Source of the DNA: Tubiluchus corallicola
Taxonomy: Eukaryota > Priapulida > Priapulimorpha > Priapulimorphida > Tubiluchidae
DNA: 64,000 nt
NCBI GenBank assembly: GCA_030141605.1
Contig: JAQGDQ010000132.1
Location: 317,797-381,796 of the forward strand
Direction: 5' to 3'
Shown here: positions 1 through 64,000 of the stretch, piece by piece
Position numbering within the stretch: position 1 is the first letter of the stretch
How the letters are laid out: each line of letters opens with the position of its first letter
Made by a program: the position numbers and the translations under genes
Notes under the pieces: model-generated
What the model was told of the DNA's origin: nothing
What the model saw: the letters and a program-made list of their open reading frames with translations, nothing else
Databases searched by the model: none

Positions 1-1208
1 GCAATTTTATGCATATATCGTATTCGCGTTGAAAGGAATTTTTGTTTGTTTTCATTTTAAATCTCCCGCAATACTGTTCCGATGGCGCCATTACATGACG
101 TCACTACGCAAACATAAATCAGGTGAAGAAAAAGTAACGTTAATCTACGTCCCCTATATTACTTAGTATTTCGCTTATCTGCTGGAAAGATTTGTGTAAC
201 TAGAAATAATAATTTAAAATGTTCGTGCCAACTGATAAAATGTTGTTGGCTCACCTCGCAGGGTGCGCCACTCACTAGCCAGAAACGCATTTTTAATCTT
301 ATTGACATGGTACAGGAATTTAAAATTTTACTTAATTACAACATGTTTGCTACGAATTCTCTGATTATTTTTTCAAACTTTACTTAATGTTATCTAAACT
401 TGTTTCAAACGACCTACCATTAAAATGGCTGCGCCTAACGGTTATCGCGGGAGATTAAATTTACAAGTTTTATACAGCGTTACTGCGGACGCCAGCCCTG
501 CATGTAAAAAGGCAGTAAGTGGCATAAAATTTCAAGACGAGTTTTTTAATCTTCATGTTAGTGGAGGGTTTTCTTTAAGCTTACTGAATTTATCGTCGCT
601 GCAACTAGATACTAGAACTGGATGAAAATGTAATATGACCTAGCAAACCAATAATCAATGTGGCTGACTGGGTCAACTAGATCGGCAGCATAATAAACAT
701 GCATTGTTAATCTGGTTCTTTTGGAACCCCAGTAATAATAACTTTCAACGTTTTTGGCCAACCTTCAGACAAGTGCAGCTGTGCATCTGTCGCTGTTCAG
801 TTCCCATAGCTTGATCATTAGAATATCGATCTATTGGTGTATATATCATATCTTTCAGTGTTATTGAAAGTGAAAAGTAAGCTGATTCTTCTAAAAAACA
901 AAACCATAATTCTTTGCTGTTTACAATTATTCACAATTACAGCGATTTGATGTCAAATAAATATGTCAGTCAGTCAGTCAGGCAGGCAGGCAGGCAGGCG
1001 AGTAGGCAAGTAGCAGTCAGTTAACCAGCAATGCAACTAACCAAGCAACAAATCACTCAATAAATGAGTCAAGCAACCAAACAACTAACTAACCAACCAA
1101 CCATGGAATCCTGGGAGACTAATACTTTATATCTGCGATACTTCACGTAATTATATTGCTCTGATATCAAAAAATGTTTATGTTAAATTATAAATTATGT
1201 CATTGCAG
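1..1208. other. Upstream flank / intron of the SLC6 gene
   Basis: No exon of the SLC6 gene or of any other protein is recognisable here. TM1-TM6 of the transporter must lie left of the window, because the first visible exon starts inside a codon right after an acceptor. The only clear structure is a short tetranucleotide tract (CAGT then CAGG units) at about 964-1000, followed by imperfect AACC/AACT-like repeats to about 1100. A 66-codon open frame at 425-625 has no splice context and no family resemblance. Confidence 0.6.
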
Positions 1209-7411
<6,203 letters not shown>

Positions 7412-7634
7412 TTACCTGGTGCAGCAAGAGAAACCTGAACACCTGTGTCAGTGTCACTTGACAAGATGCGAAACCAGTGCCGCCAATCAGCGGTTATTTG
7501 TCACAAACAGAAACCTCTGAGCGATTGAGAACAGAAATAGAAAACAATAGATAAGAATCCTAAACGAAGACAGCGTCGTCTTATTCGTTTGAGGCTTTGT
7601 ATCAGGGATGTATTACTAATTATTTATAAGCTTA

Positions 7635-7860
7635 GTATTAATGTTATTATTAATGATGGCACAAACCAACAATCTTGGTATAAATGTTATTATTAATGAT
7701 GGCATAAACCCACAATTACAATTAAATTTTAAAGCCAAACTTGGAGAACAGGAAATCAGAAAAAGTTTAAATGCGCCCGGATTTGAACCGGGGAACTTCT
7801 GCTTAAAGTACAGACGTCACAAACCACTAGGCTATCGTGTTTTCCAGCTGAAACCAAACA
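7635..7860 (-). mobile_element. tRNA-derived SINE, antisense
   Basis: On the minus strand a box A (TAGCCTAGTGG) and a box B (GGTTCAAATCC) lie at tRNA spacing, followed by a body containing the complement of AAGCCAAACTT and ACAGGAAAT and an AT-rich end. The same body recurs at 34325-34525, 42540-42725, 46930-47060 and, inverted, 47105-47280. A 48-bp segment near 7638 is duplicated at 7686. Confidence 0.75.
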
Positions 7861-8710
7861 CTTCCCAGGGCTTGTCTTGAACGTGAAAGAGATCTCATAT
7901 AGTTACAGTGCTTAATAGCTCATAATTTCAACACTAGATGGTGTCATTAAACATATGCACAGCACACTGGCAGCCTACGTATTTAGATGTTAAACATTGT
8001 TTATACATATTTAAAACACTGATACACTCATCATTTAGGTTAGCATATGTTTCTACTTTTCTCATTTTAAGTGAGATTTCCATCAATTACCATTATTTTA
8101 GGAAATGTTGGTTGGTGCTTATAAGTGTACATTTACTGTTGTGAAACTTTAGCTGTTCTATATATGTATTGTGAATGTTTAGAGTACAAAATAGTTTAAT
8201 GTTAGCCCAATATTCGCTTCACACTGTCACATTTATGAGGCGTTATTGTCCGTGGACGTGCTTAGCCTATAATATACACTAATATTCTTGCGTTCAAACA
8301 CAGATTTTGAAAAGAATTATTATACATGTATCATTTAAGTCATTTTATTCTGTTAGCTATAGGTGAGTGCATAAAATTAGCGTGTATGCTAAAATACTAA
8401 ATAGTAAATCAGAATTTTGCTGATATTAATTTGTAAGTATTAAACAACTATTGTCAGTTGAAGTAAGATGTCATTTATAATTTGTCTTGTAGAGATGAAT
8501 GTGAAAATTGATCTAGTTTTAGGTAGACATTTAAAGAGAGAATAACCATGTATGTTTATAATTGCGTATATTCGGTTAATCTATTGTTATGAGTTAAAGT
8601 GAGCATAAATAAGCTTTAATTGCCTAATCTGTCTAATGAGCTATATAATCTCTATTGCATAGTTATAGAATGAGAAATATAATGTGTACTATATGTCTAT
8701 GTATAACTTA

Positions 8711-8867
8711 CAGCGTGTCCAGACTAGAGAGTTTTCACTCGAGAGTTTTTCGGCGAGTTATTGCGAACTCTCCGAGAGTTGCTGAGAGTGTTTCTCGCAA
8801 GTTTCTTGCAGAACTCTGTTCATTGCGAGAACTCTCGAGAGAAAACTCTCTAGTCTGAACGTGTGGC
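8711..8867. mobile_element. Short foldback MITE
   Basis: A 157-bp near-palindrome. The left arm (8711-8748) contains AGACTAGAGAGTTTTC and the right arm (8830-8867) its inverse GAAAACTCTCTAGTCT. The interior is filled with more GAGAGTT/AACTCTC repeats in both orientations. No clean target-site duplication was seen. Confidence 0.75.
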
Positions 8868-9954
8868 AAAAATTTTTTATCATTATCATTTGATAATGCC
8901 CTTAGAGTAATGCTGTCACATTTAAAAAAGTCGTGCAACTTAGTGTATTTTTAATATTTATAGTGCAAAAACCGTTTCAGTGAAAATGATATAGCGCCAT
9001 GTTGTGTATTTCCAGTGCTGGATTTAATGGATTAATTAAAGCCCTAGGTCTCTTAGTTTAACGAAAAATAACCACTAAAGAACGTTCTAGTTAGTATTAA
9101 ACAAATATTCTTGTCCTACGCGTCTTATATTGTTGTACCTACACATGCTGTACAGTGTATATAGATATATATACAAATGAAGTATACGTTAGCAATAAAA
9201 ATATTAGTTCTAGTCATTAAAACTACGAGTTGTATATCATTCGATATTATTTAAATTCTAATAAGTTTTAGACTCTAATAAGTTTTATAGTTTTGGTACC
9301 TAATAGTAAAATAAATAAATATATGGAGTTTCTAGATAAATAAGTAAGCAAACAAAGCAACGAATCGAGTAAGTTAGCAAGCAACAAGCAACCAAGGAAA
9401 CAAGCGAGTAAGTGAATAAACAAAAACAAAACTGACATAATCAAACAAGCTAAGAAGAGAACGTAGCGGCACGGAAGAGGCACTTGGAAAGAGTCAGTGA
9501 GTGCTAGACAGGAAGAAAGAAAAAGAGAGAAAGGCGGTGGCAAAATGTCTTTGTTAGCGCGATATATGCATAATTAAAATAATAATATTACTATTGTTAT
9601 TATTAGCCTGAGTGGATACAGGAATAACTGAGTGCAAAATAAGCGACGCCAGGTGTGATTAGCAAATGGATAAGTGACTGAGTATTGCTTCTGAGCACTT
9701 CGTTAGCCATGCTACCTGCCGCTGTTTGTCTCTTACAGGAATGACTCTGACGACTCACTGCTTCTTCTTGCAGGAATAATCCAAAGCCAGATATTTAGCT
9801 AGAATCCGACATTAAGTAATAAGTACTCGGTGTGACCCCTGAATTCGGGCTTGCTGAGTACCTAAATGTATAAATGTTGCTGTATACAGAAACATTCTTT
9901 TTATTTCGCCAAATTGATATTCACTTTTCGCTTTCAAAATCTCATTCCACCTAT

Positions 9955-10425
9955 TTCAGGCATTGAGGTATCAACATTCCACTCACTTCTATCTGCAGCT
10001 AACAGCGGACGTTCTTCTACTCCTAAAGATAGATTTGGTTGAAGTTGTTGAACATCTCTATTTATCTTAGCTATCCAAGTTGTTTTACGTTTGCCAGGTG
10101 GTTTTTTTTTTGCAAGATTTTAAGGCTTTCTTTAGCGCGATTCTTACTGGTGCTTCATTTGGTTATCTTAGAAGATGTCCTAAAGATCTTAATCTTCGGA
10201 TTTTGACATGTGAACTCCAATAAATTTCTTTCGTTCTGGTGTATAAATCTTCACTCTTGATTATGTATGACAACCTTATCTTTAAAACTTTTCTAAGACT
10301 TTTATGAAATCTGCTTTTCTTGAGTAATCGTTAAACCCCAAGTTTCGCTGTTGTACAAAAATATGCTGGTAACGTAAGCATTAAAACATTAAATAATCGA
10401 AGTCTTACGTTAAGACTTAATTTCT
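9955..10425 (-). pseudogene. LINE C-terminal remnant, antisense
   Basis: The minus strand, with frameshifts and stops, gives LYNSETWGL near 10360, EDLYTRTKEIYWSSHVKIRR, LRSLGHLLR, a Lys-rich PPGKRKTTWIAKINRD segment and a DRSEWN motif. This order is typical of the C-terminal region of endonuclease-type LINE ORF2 proteins. No RT core remains. Confidence 0.65.
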
Positions 10426-10670
10426 TGCTAGTTAATAATACGTTTTTGTGCAGAAGAAAAGCATGCAATTGACATTAGCAACAATATATAATATCGTATA
10501 AGCTTGGTCACGTGACAAACTTTCGTTGATGAGCGATGACGCGATAAGCAATGACGTGTGCGTGCGTCTAAGCTTCTGAAGCTTGATAGCTGATGAGATT
10601 ACAAATGACTGTCTGCTTCTACTCACTTTGGGCTACCTAAACTCTTGTATTTGTCCCTTATAAAGGCAAA

Positions 10671-27634
<16,964 letters not shown>

Positions 27635-27867
27635 TCAACATGGTGACATAGACATTTGTATCTTATCTGCTAAGGCGGCAGTGTGGAATTATTATTATTT
27701 TCAATTATATTATTCAATTTTTTCATTGTAATACATTATACAATGTATGTAGATTACAAAAAGTGCAAACAGAAAAGGAAATGGGTGCAACTATTTGTAT
27801 TTGTATTTGTATTTATTCAACTCGACTGTATAGAAAAACATTACAGCAGAAATACAAATAACGAAAT

Positions 27868-27873
27868 AATAAA
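27868..27873 (+). promoter_or_regulatory. Candidate polyadenylation signal, KLHL-A
   Basis: AATAAA 234 bp downstream of the KLHL-A stop codon, the first canonical hexamer on this strand. Position only; no cleavage-site evidence. Confidence 0.4.
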
Positions 27874-27985
27874 TATAATACAGAAGTAATTTGGTCAGGC
27901 TAAACCTTAGAAAGGGAGAAGACCACCGTCACCACTTACACTCACGACACTTACAGACATCCGCTTTAGTTGTTACGTTTAAAAT

Positions 27986-29165
27986 ACTATACTAATTAAG
28001 TTAGTTGTCTAAAGTGCTGTGGTGGACGTATTAACATTGGTAGCAACACGTTCCAAATGTTAATTAAACGGTTAGCAAAAAAATAATTGTTGGGTGTGGG
28101 CAACCATTCATAAACCGCCAGTGAAGGTAGTGAGAAACCAAAGCACCAACTCCTCATTCACATATACAGAGAAAAGTTGACATTTAAAAGCATATATCGC
28201 AGAAAGAAATTTTTAAAAGACAGCCAAGGAGTTTATTTTTAGCAAAAGGAGTCCTAAAACGTTTGCTGTTTACATTGCTGTAACTTTTTAATCACTAATG
28301 ATATCATTATTGTTGTCATTGCTATCGTCTGCTTCATTGTGGTCATTTATCATCATCGTCGTCGTCGTTGTCGTCATTTTAACCACCGTCGTCATTATCA
28401 TCGTCATCGTGATTTTAAACAATAATTATAGCTGCAAAGATGGTAAATAATAATGGACTCAAATATATTAGAAAAGTCTGTTGTGTTTATACATTTTTAA
28501 ATTTACAAAGGTAACAATGAAAAGAGTAAACAGTTGTGTGGAAGAAACAAAACGTGATAGAACGAGAAAAAATGTAGGACTATACTAATTAAGTTAGTTG
28601 TCTAAAGTGCTGTGGTGGACGTATTAACATTGGTAGCAACACGTTCCAAATGTTAATTAAACGGTTAGCAAAAAAATAATTGTTGGGTGTGGGCAACCAT
28701 TCATAAACCGCCAGTGAAGGTAGTGAGAAACCAAAGCACCAACTCCTCATTCACATATACAGAGAAAAGTTGACATTTAAAAGCATATATCGCAGAAAGA
28801 AATTTTTAAAAGACAGCCAAGGAGTTTATTTTTAGCAAAAGGAGTCCTAAAACGTTTGCTGTTTACATTGCTGTAACTTTTTAATCACTAATGATATCAT
28901 TATTGTTGTCATTGCTATCGTCTGCTTCATTGTGGTCATTTATCATCATCGTCGTCGTCGTTGTCGTCATTTTAACCACCGTCGTCATTATCATCGTCAT
29001 CGTGATTTTAAACAATAATTATAGCTGCAAAGATGGTAAATAATAATGGACTCAAAATATATTAGAAAAGTCTGTTGTGTTTATACATTTTTAAATTTAC
29101 AAAGGTAACAATGAAAAGAGTAAACAGTTGTGTGGAAGAAACAAAACGTGATAGAACGAGAAAAA
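27986..29165. repeat. Near-perfect 585-bp tandem duplication
   Basis: Copy 1 is about 27986-28570 and copy 2 about 28579-29165. They are separated by about 8 bp and offset by 593-594 bp. I saw one difference between the copies, a single inserted A near 29056. Each copy includes a GTC/ATC-rich patch but no open frame of note. Confidence 0.93.
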
Positions 29166-31507
29166 CATATTTGGAAACATGAATTTGTCAACATTGTCAC
29201 CACGGTCTATTTGTTGTTTGCCAAAGCTGCGAGAAAAAATACATGACATTCTTAAAGTTAAAAAATTCTGGATGTCGACATATAACATACAACAATGGAA
29301 TGATTCAAAGTTGTTGGGCCAAGTATGTTAGCTGATTTTCGTACTTCAAAAGTGCTCAATTGTTTTTGTAAAATAGCAAAATTAGCTTCTATTACCATTC
29401 TCAACGTGTTGTTTTATATAACATGAAATTAGGATTACCATGATATGTGATTTTATTGACTATTGATCGTATATATAAATTCATTCAAAACTGATGACGT
29501 AATAAGATGTGACGCACTCAAGGTAGCGTGTATCTAAGTCACTGAGGAACATGATCTCTGGTAAACAAATTCATAATTCGCCGCTTCGTACATATTATGA
29601 TAAATAAAAATACTTTCCAACTGCTAAAAGGTAAACGGCTGGATTCTGTATGCGCATCCAGTAAAAACCAAGGTATGTATGATATAAAAATTATCTTAAT
29701 GTGAATCGTATATAAAATGTAGGATTTATGATGATTGCAACCACACACATTTTTATCAAATTTATATTTTATCAGTTGCTCGAAAAAATCTAGAGATTCA
29801 GAGTTCTGCCAGCAATCATCGTCCAAAATAAGTAATAATACAAAATTCTCTGCGTATTATTCGTCAGACACGTAATAATTGCTACATTTAAAAAGGTTCA
29901 CATCAGTATTGAAATTTCACAGCAGACTAGGTCCATTAAACGTATAACTGCAAAATTGTCGGACATAACAAACTTTAACAGGAAAGGAGAGGGAGAAGAT
30001 AAAAAGAAAGAGCTAGATAATAGCATACGACGGGTTGGCGTTAGTTGGTTTTAACTATGGACGTCGGTAGACAAGTGTTTTTTTTATTGGCCAATTTAAA
30101 CGATCTATTTAAAGCTTGAATCAGTCATCGATATGTAACATTTTTATGTCAGTAGTCACGATAGCAAAGCAACTACAGAACGTTACAAACAATAATGACA
30201 CTGTATGACAAACATACAAATTGCAGTCTGTGAGTCAGACATTTTTCATTGTCCTCTGATGAATATTTTTTGTGTTTGTTTGCTTCTCCCGCGTCACTTA
30301 TTTATCATCTAATTTTAGCAGAATAGCAGCATTCAAATAACAATAGAAAGCTACTTAACGACAATGATTATTTTATTTATTAGTTTTCAGTTGTTACCCC
30401 AATGAAATTTCTGTAATGAGCTAAGAGTTTGCATTTAAAATCTAATAGTGAGTAATAACAAAAACAGCTTCCTACTGTAATTTGATTGCCAGTGTATACA
30501 TTGCAGTTCTAATAATTCAAACATACATAATTCATATTTTTTCTGGTCTCTTATGTAAAAATTATACTAATGTAATAATTTATCATCCTTTACATTAGCT
30601 ATAGCGTAAATATAAGGAAAACGTTTTGGAGTCGTACACCTGATTTAAGGTACTTAGATTAGGACTCGGTTCAGACCACTCTACATATTCGGTGAATCAG
30701 AAATGTTTCTATATATGCCTACTCACAAAAAACTACTGGGACGACCAAATTTGCCAAAGTTGTTTTGCATTCATTTCCCAAATGTTATAAATGCTTGCTT
30801 TTTATAGTCTATGATTGTAATGTTCTTGATGCGCATTTCTATTTAATGGCTGTGAACAAAAGATAAAAAACATCTTATATAGCGCCCACAGCAGGGGTCG
30901 AATGACTGTGAGCCCAGTGTAAAGCCAAATAGAGACCTGTTACCTTCTTGCAATGGGTGTCTCGATTCCAGCTTTATGTCTATAAAGTAAATATGCACAT
31001 CAGAACAATAAAAAACGATGGCAGATACTAAACGAAACGTCAATGCAGAATATTGGTGAAAATCCCCAAGGTGGACACTTAATCAGATCTGACAGTTACA
31101 GTTAATTGTACCAAAAAGTAAGCACGTTACTGTAGGAAACAGAGGTTTTACCATTACTACACCCAATCTTTAACATCTACTGCCGAATTATCTGAAGACC
31201 ATTGACACAGTTTATAGTTGTGAGAGAGACTAATTTAAAAACTTATCAGTTTAAGAAAGCTTTTGACCTTTAAGAGTTGTGCATGTATTGTGATGTGTGT
31301 GTGTGTATGTTTCTATTTTTATGTTCCTTTGTAGTTTTGCAAACTGGATTTGTTCAGGACTGATCTGGACCTCTGCGTTGCAAACTAGTTGTTTCACCCC
31401 TGTCTACATTCTTTAGGTAATTCTACTGTAACAGTATTAGACCTGTAGTCATCCCGGCATCGAAATAATACCGAGAGAAACCTCAGTCCCAAAATCTGCA
31501 ATTCAGA

Positions 31508-44822
<13,315 letters not shown>

Positions 44823-46107
44823 TCCAAATGAATTTGTAGTTGATATGTAATTGGTATGGTTATTTTTGAAAGGAAAAGGTTTGATGTGATTAAAGATTAA
44901 TAGAAAATTCGTATTATTGATTGCGAAGAATATTAGAGTGTTTGGACAGTATTTATTGAAAAAGAGTCGGATAATTTAGACTTGTTTGTAAAAATAAAAA
45001 TGTGTAATGTTTGATAGTGTATAGTAAGTTATATTTGGTGAATAAATCCGAGAAGTTATGACGTTATCTCTGTACTTTTTAATAATTTTATACTTGGGTT
45101 GAAAATGCAACAACAGCGAGATTGGATCAAGATCTTCTGTGCAAAGCAGGAACACATTCGCTTGGTTCATTTGGATCACAAAATAATGTTAGGGATGGGC
45201 AACCTTTTCTGCCAAAGGTTTTGATTGTTTTGTTAGATAGTGATTACACGAAATCTACATGTGGAACTAGGTACATTCTTAGACTAGATATACTTGCTAC
45301 AAGAACTGGATTTAGTCCTCTTTGCGACTTGGTCTTGGTTTAGTAATATTCCGGACAGTGTCAACCAAGAGCTGATTTACAGGTGTACCAGAAATAAACC
45401 CTGATCAGCTTCAGGTATCAAGCATCTAGCGTCCACTCAGTTGGTGGCCTGTATCCAATACCCAATGACTCCGATGCTTTGGTATCTCGACAATAATCCT
45501 TAAAAATTTAAATGTCTTCAATTTTTGTCCTGCAACACCAGGTCTAAATTATGCCGTAGTATTACAACAAATTCATATTGGTGAACTAGCGGAATTTACG
45601 CAACTAAGAAGTTTCCTATTTAGTTTCGTTTTGCCATTAGCTGCAAACTACTAGTCTGGTGGCTTTAATTTGATTAGCTAATATCTACACTAGGGCTCAG
45701 CAAAAAGTTTAAAAACCAAATGGAAAAACATCATTATCTTCTATATTAATGATATTGAATTAAATAAACCAATATTAACCGAATTTTGTCTTGTTTGGAA
45801 GAAAGGAAATCTTTGAATATGCACATTAAATTACATCACATAAAAATTCTTGCTACATAGTATCAAAGATTTCTTAATATATACTACTTGGATATGTGCA
45901 TGAGAAGTTCGAAGTAAGAAGTAATTACTGATAAGAAGTAACTAAGAACAACAAAACAGCGTCGATAGATACGTTTTTTCTGTATATTTTTGTTGCAAGT
46001 AACCAATGGCAACGAACCCAAGGGCCTAGTTACATTTCCTAAGTTCTCCGGAAGGCGAGTACCGCTGAACAACTATACATCTTCTGCATTTCCTGGTTGT
46101 ACGAAAC
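44823..46107. other. Intergenic region between KLHL-B and KLHL-C
   Basis: 1.3 kb without a supported gene or transposon. AATAAA hexamers at 44993-44998 and 45041-45046 are the likely KLHL-B polyadenylation signals. The rest is unique AT-rich sequence that should include the KLHL-C promoter. The short spacing is typical of a tandem gene array. Confidence 0.6.
44993..45046 (+). promoter_or_regulatory. Candidate polyadenylation signals, KLHL-B
   Basis: Two AATAAA hexamers 170 and 218 bp after the KLHL-B stop. A GT-rich stretch between them (GTGTATAGTAAGTTATATTTGGTG) could serve as the downstream element of the first. Confidence 0.5.
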
Positions 46108-63756
<17,649 letters not shown>

Positions 63757-64000
63757 GTAAGTTTGACTTGATGAGACTTTTGAGAGTTTCCAATGTGCAT
63801 CCACATTTTTGCTAAGCAATGTATTTTGGTCTTTTTTTACTACGATGAACTATGACTTTTTGGAATTAAACTTGCAACTGCATTTCGTCTTTTTTACTGT
63901 GATCAACTATGACTTAGGCCTACAACTGTTATTGCACTATTCAGACTGACAAATAACATTCTGGGCCAAAATTGGTTTCAGTTCACTATTCATTTTGATC
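63757..64000 (+). other. Start of the next KLHL-C intron
   Basis: The sequence after a strong donor (gtaagt). It contains a short imperfect duplication (TTGCACT...TTTTTTACT...GAACTATGACTT near 63,830-63,920) and nothing else recognised. Confidence 0.6.

Larger units (their letters stand above)
7412..10670. other. Intergenic region between the SLC6 gene and KLHL-A
   Basis: 3.3 kb with no supported gene. It contains a tRNA-derived SINE (7635-7860), a foldback MITE (8711-8867), degenerate simple sequence at 9300-9540 and an antisense LINE remnant (9955-10425). The KLHL-A promoter should lie at its right end, but I see no defensible core-promoter motif. Confidence 0.6.
27635..31507. other. Intergenic region between KLHL-A and KLHL-B
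   Basis: 3.9 kb with no supported gene. It contains a plausible polyadenylation signal for KLHL-A (AATAAA at 27868-27873), the 585-bp tandem duplication, and otherwise AT-rich unique sequence with short minus-strand open frames that have no family resemblance. The KLHL-B promoter must lie at the right end. Confidence 0.6.

Noticed and set aside
425-625. 66-codon open frame starting MAAPNGYRGRL
   Set aside because: No similarity to SLC6 N-terminal parts, no splice signals, and length is within chance expectation.

Overview
The window is animal nuclear DNA. It is AT-rich, has short protein-coding exons bounded by GT-AG introns of 0.1-5 kb, and holds many microsatellites plus decayed non-LTR retrotransposons, tRNA-derived SINEs and foldback elements. 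A serotonin-transporter-like SLC6 gene and a CR1-type LINE with a 2A-like peptide fit a bilaterian invertebrate. The sequence alone does not fix the phylum.

Layout, with all host genes on the + strand. (1) 1209-7411: the 3' half (TM7 to C-terminus) of a monoamine (SERT-like) transporter; its 5' half lies left of the window. (2) 10671-27634: KLHL-A, ten exons, 1,080 codons. (3) 31508-44822: KLHL-B, nine exons, 1,242 codons. (4) 46108-63756 and beyond: KLHL-C, whose last visible exon runs without a stop into the start of a second Kelch propeller. Every splice junction was read by hand. Phases add up across each model, except that KLHL-C needs a tentative 41-bp exon.

The main result is a tandem array of three paralogous BTB-BACK-Kelch genes (the architecture of CUL3 ubiquitin-ligase adaptors). 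The framework is the same in all three: one BTB-BACK exon starting in phase 1 and ending inside a Trp codon, a linker, then Kelch exons of nearly constant size (125, 187-190, 186-201, 212-221 bp). Between BACK and the first Kelch strand each gene carries a 400-650 residue low-complexity linker that is unrelated to the others: a seven-fold RRxS (PKA-consensus) array in A, a Lys/Glu/Ser/Arg repeat domain in B, and a 16-unit 12-residue minisatellite domain in C. B and C are closer to each other than to A.

Introns and intergenic DNA hold an antisense CR1-like LINE with a zinc-finger/SGNH ORF1 and a 2A-like motif (about 47.6-51.1 kb), an RT-bearing LINE (24.7-27.3 kb), at least four other LINE remnants, a tRNA-derived SINE family, three further interspersed repeat families, hAT-like and foldback elements, a 585-bp near-perfect tandem duplication (28.0-29.2 kb) and a GC-rich run of three hairpins (24.60-24.68 kb).
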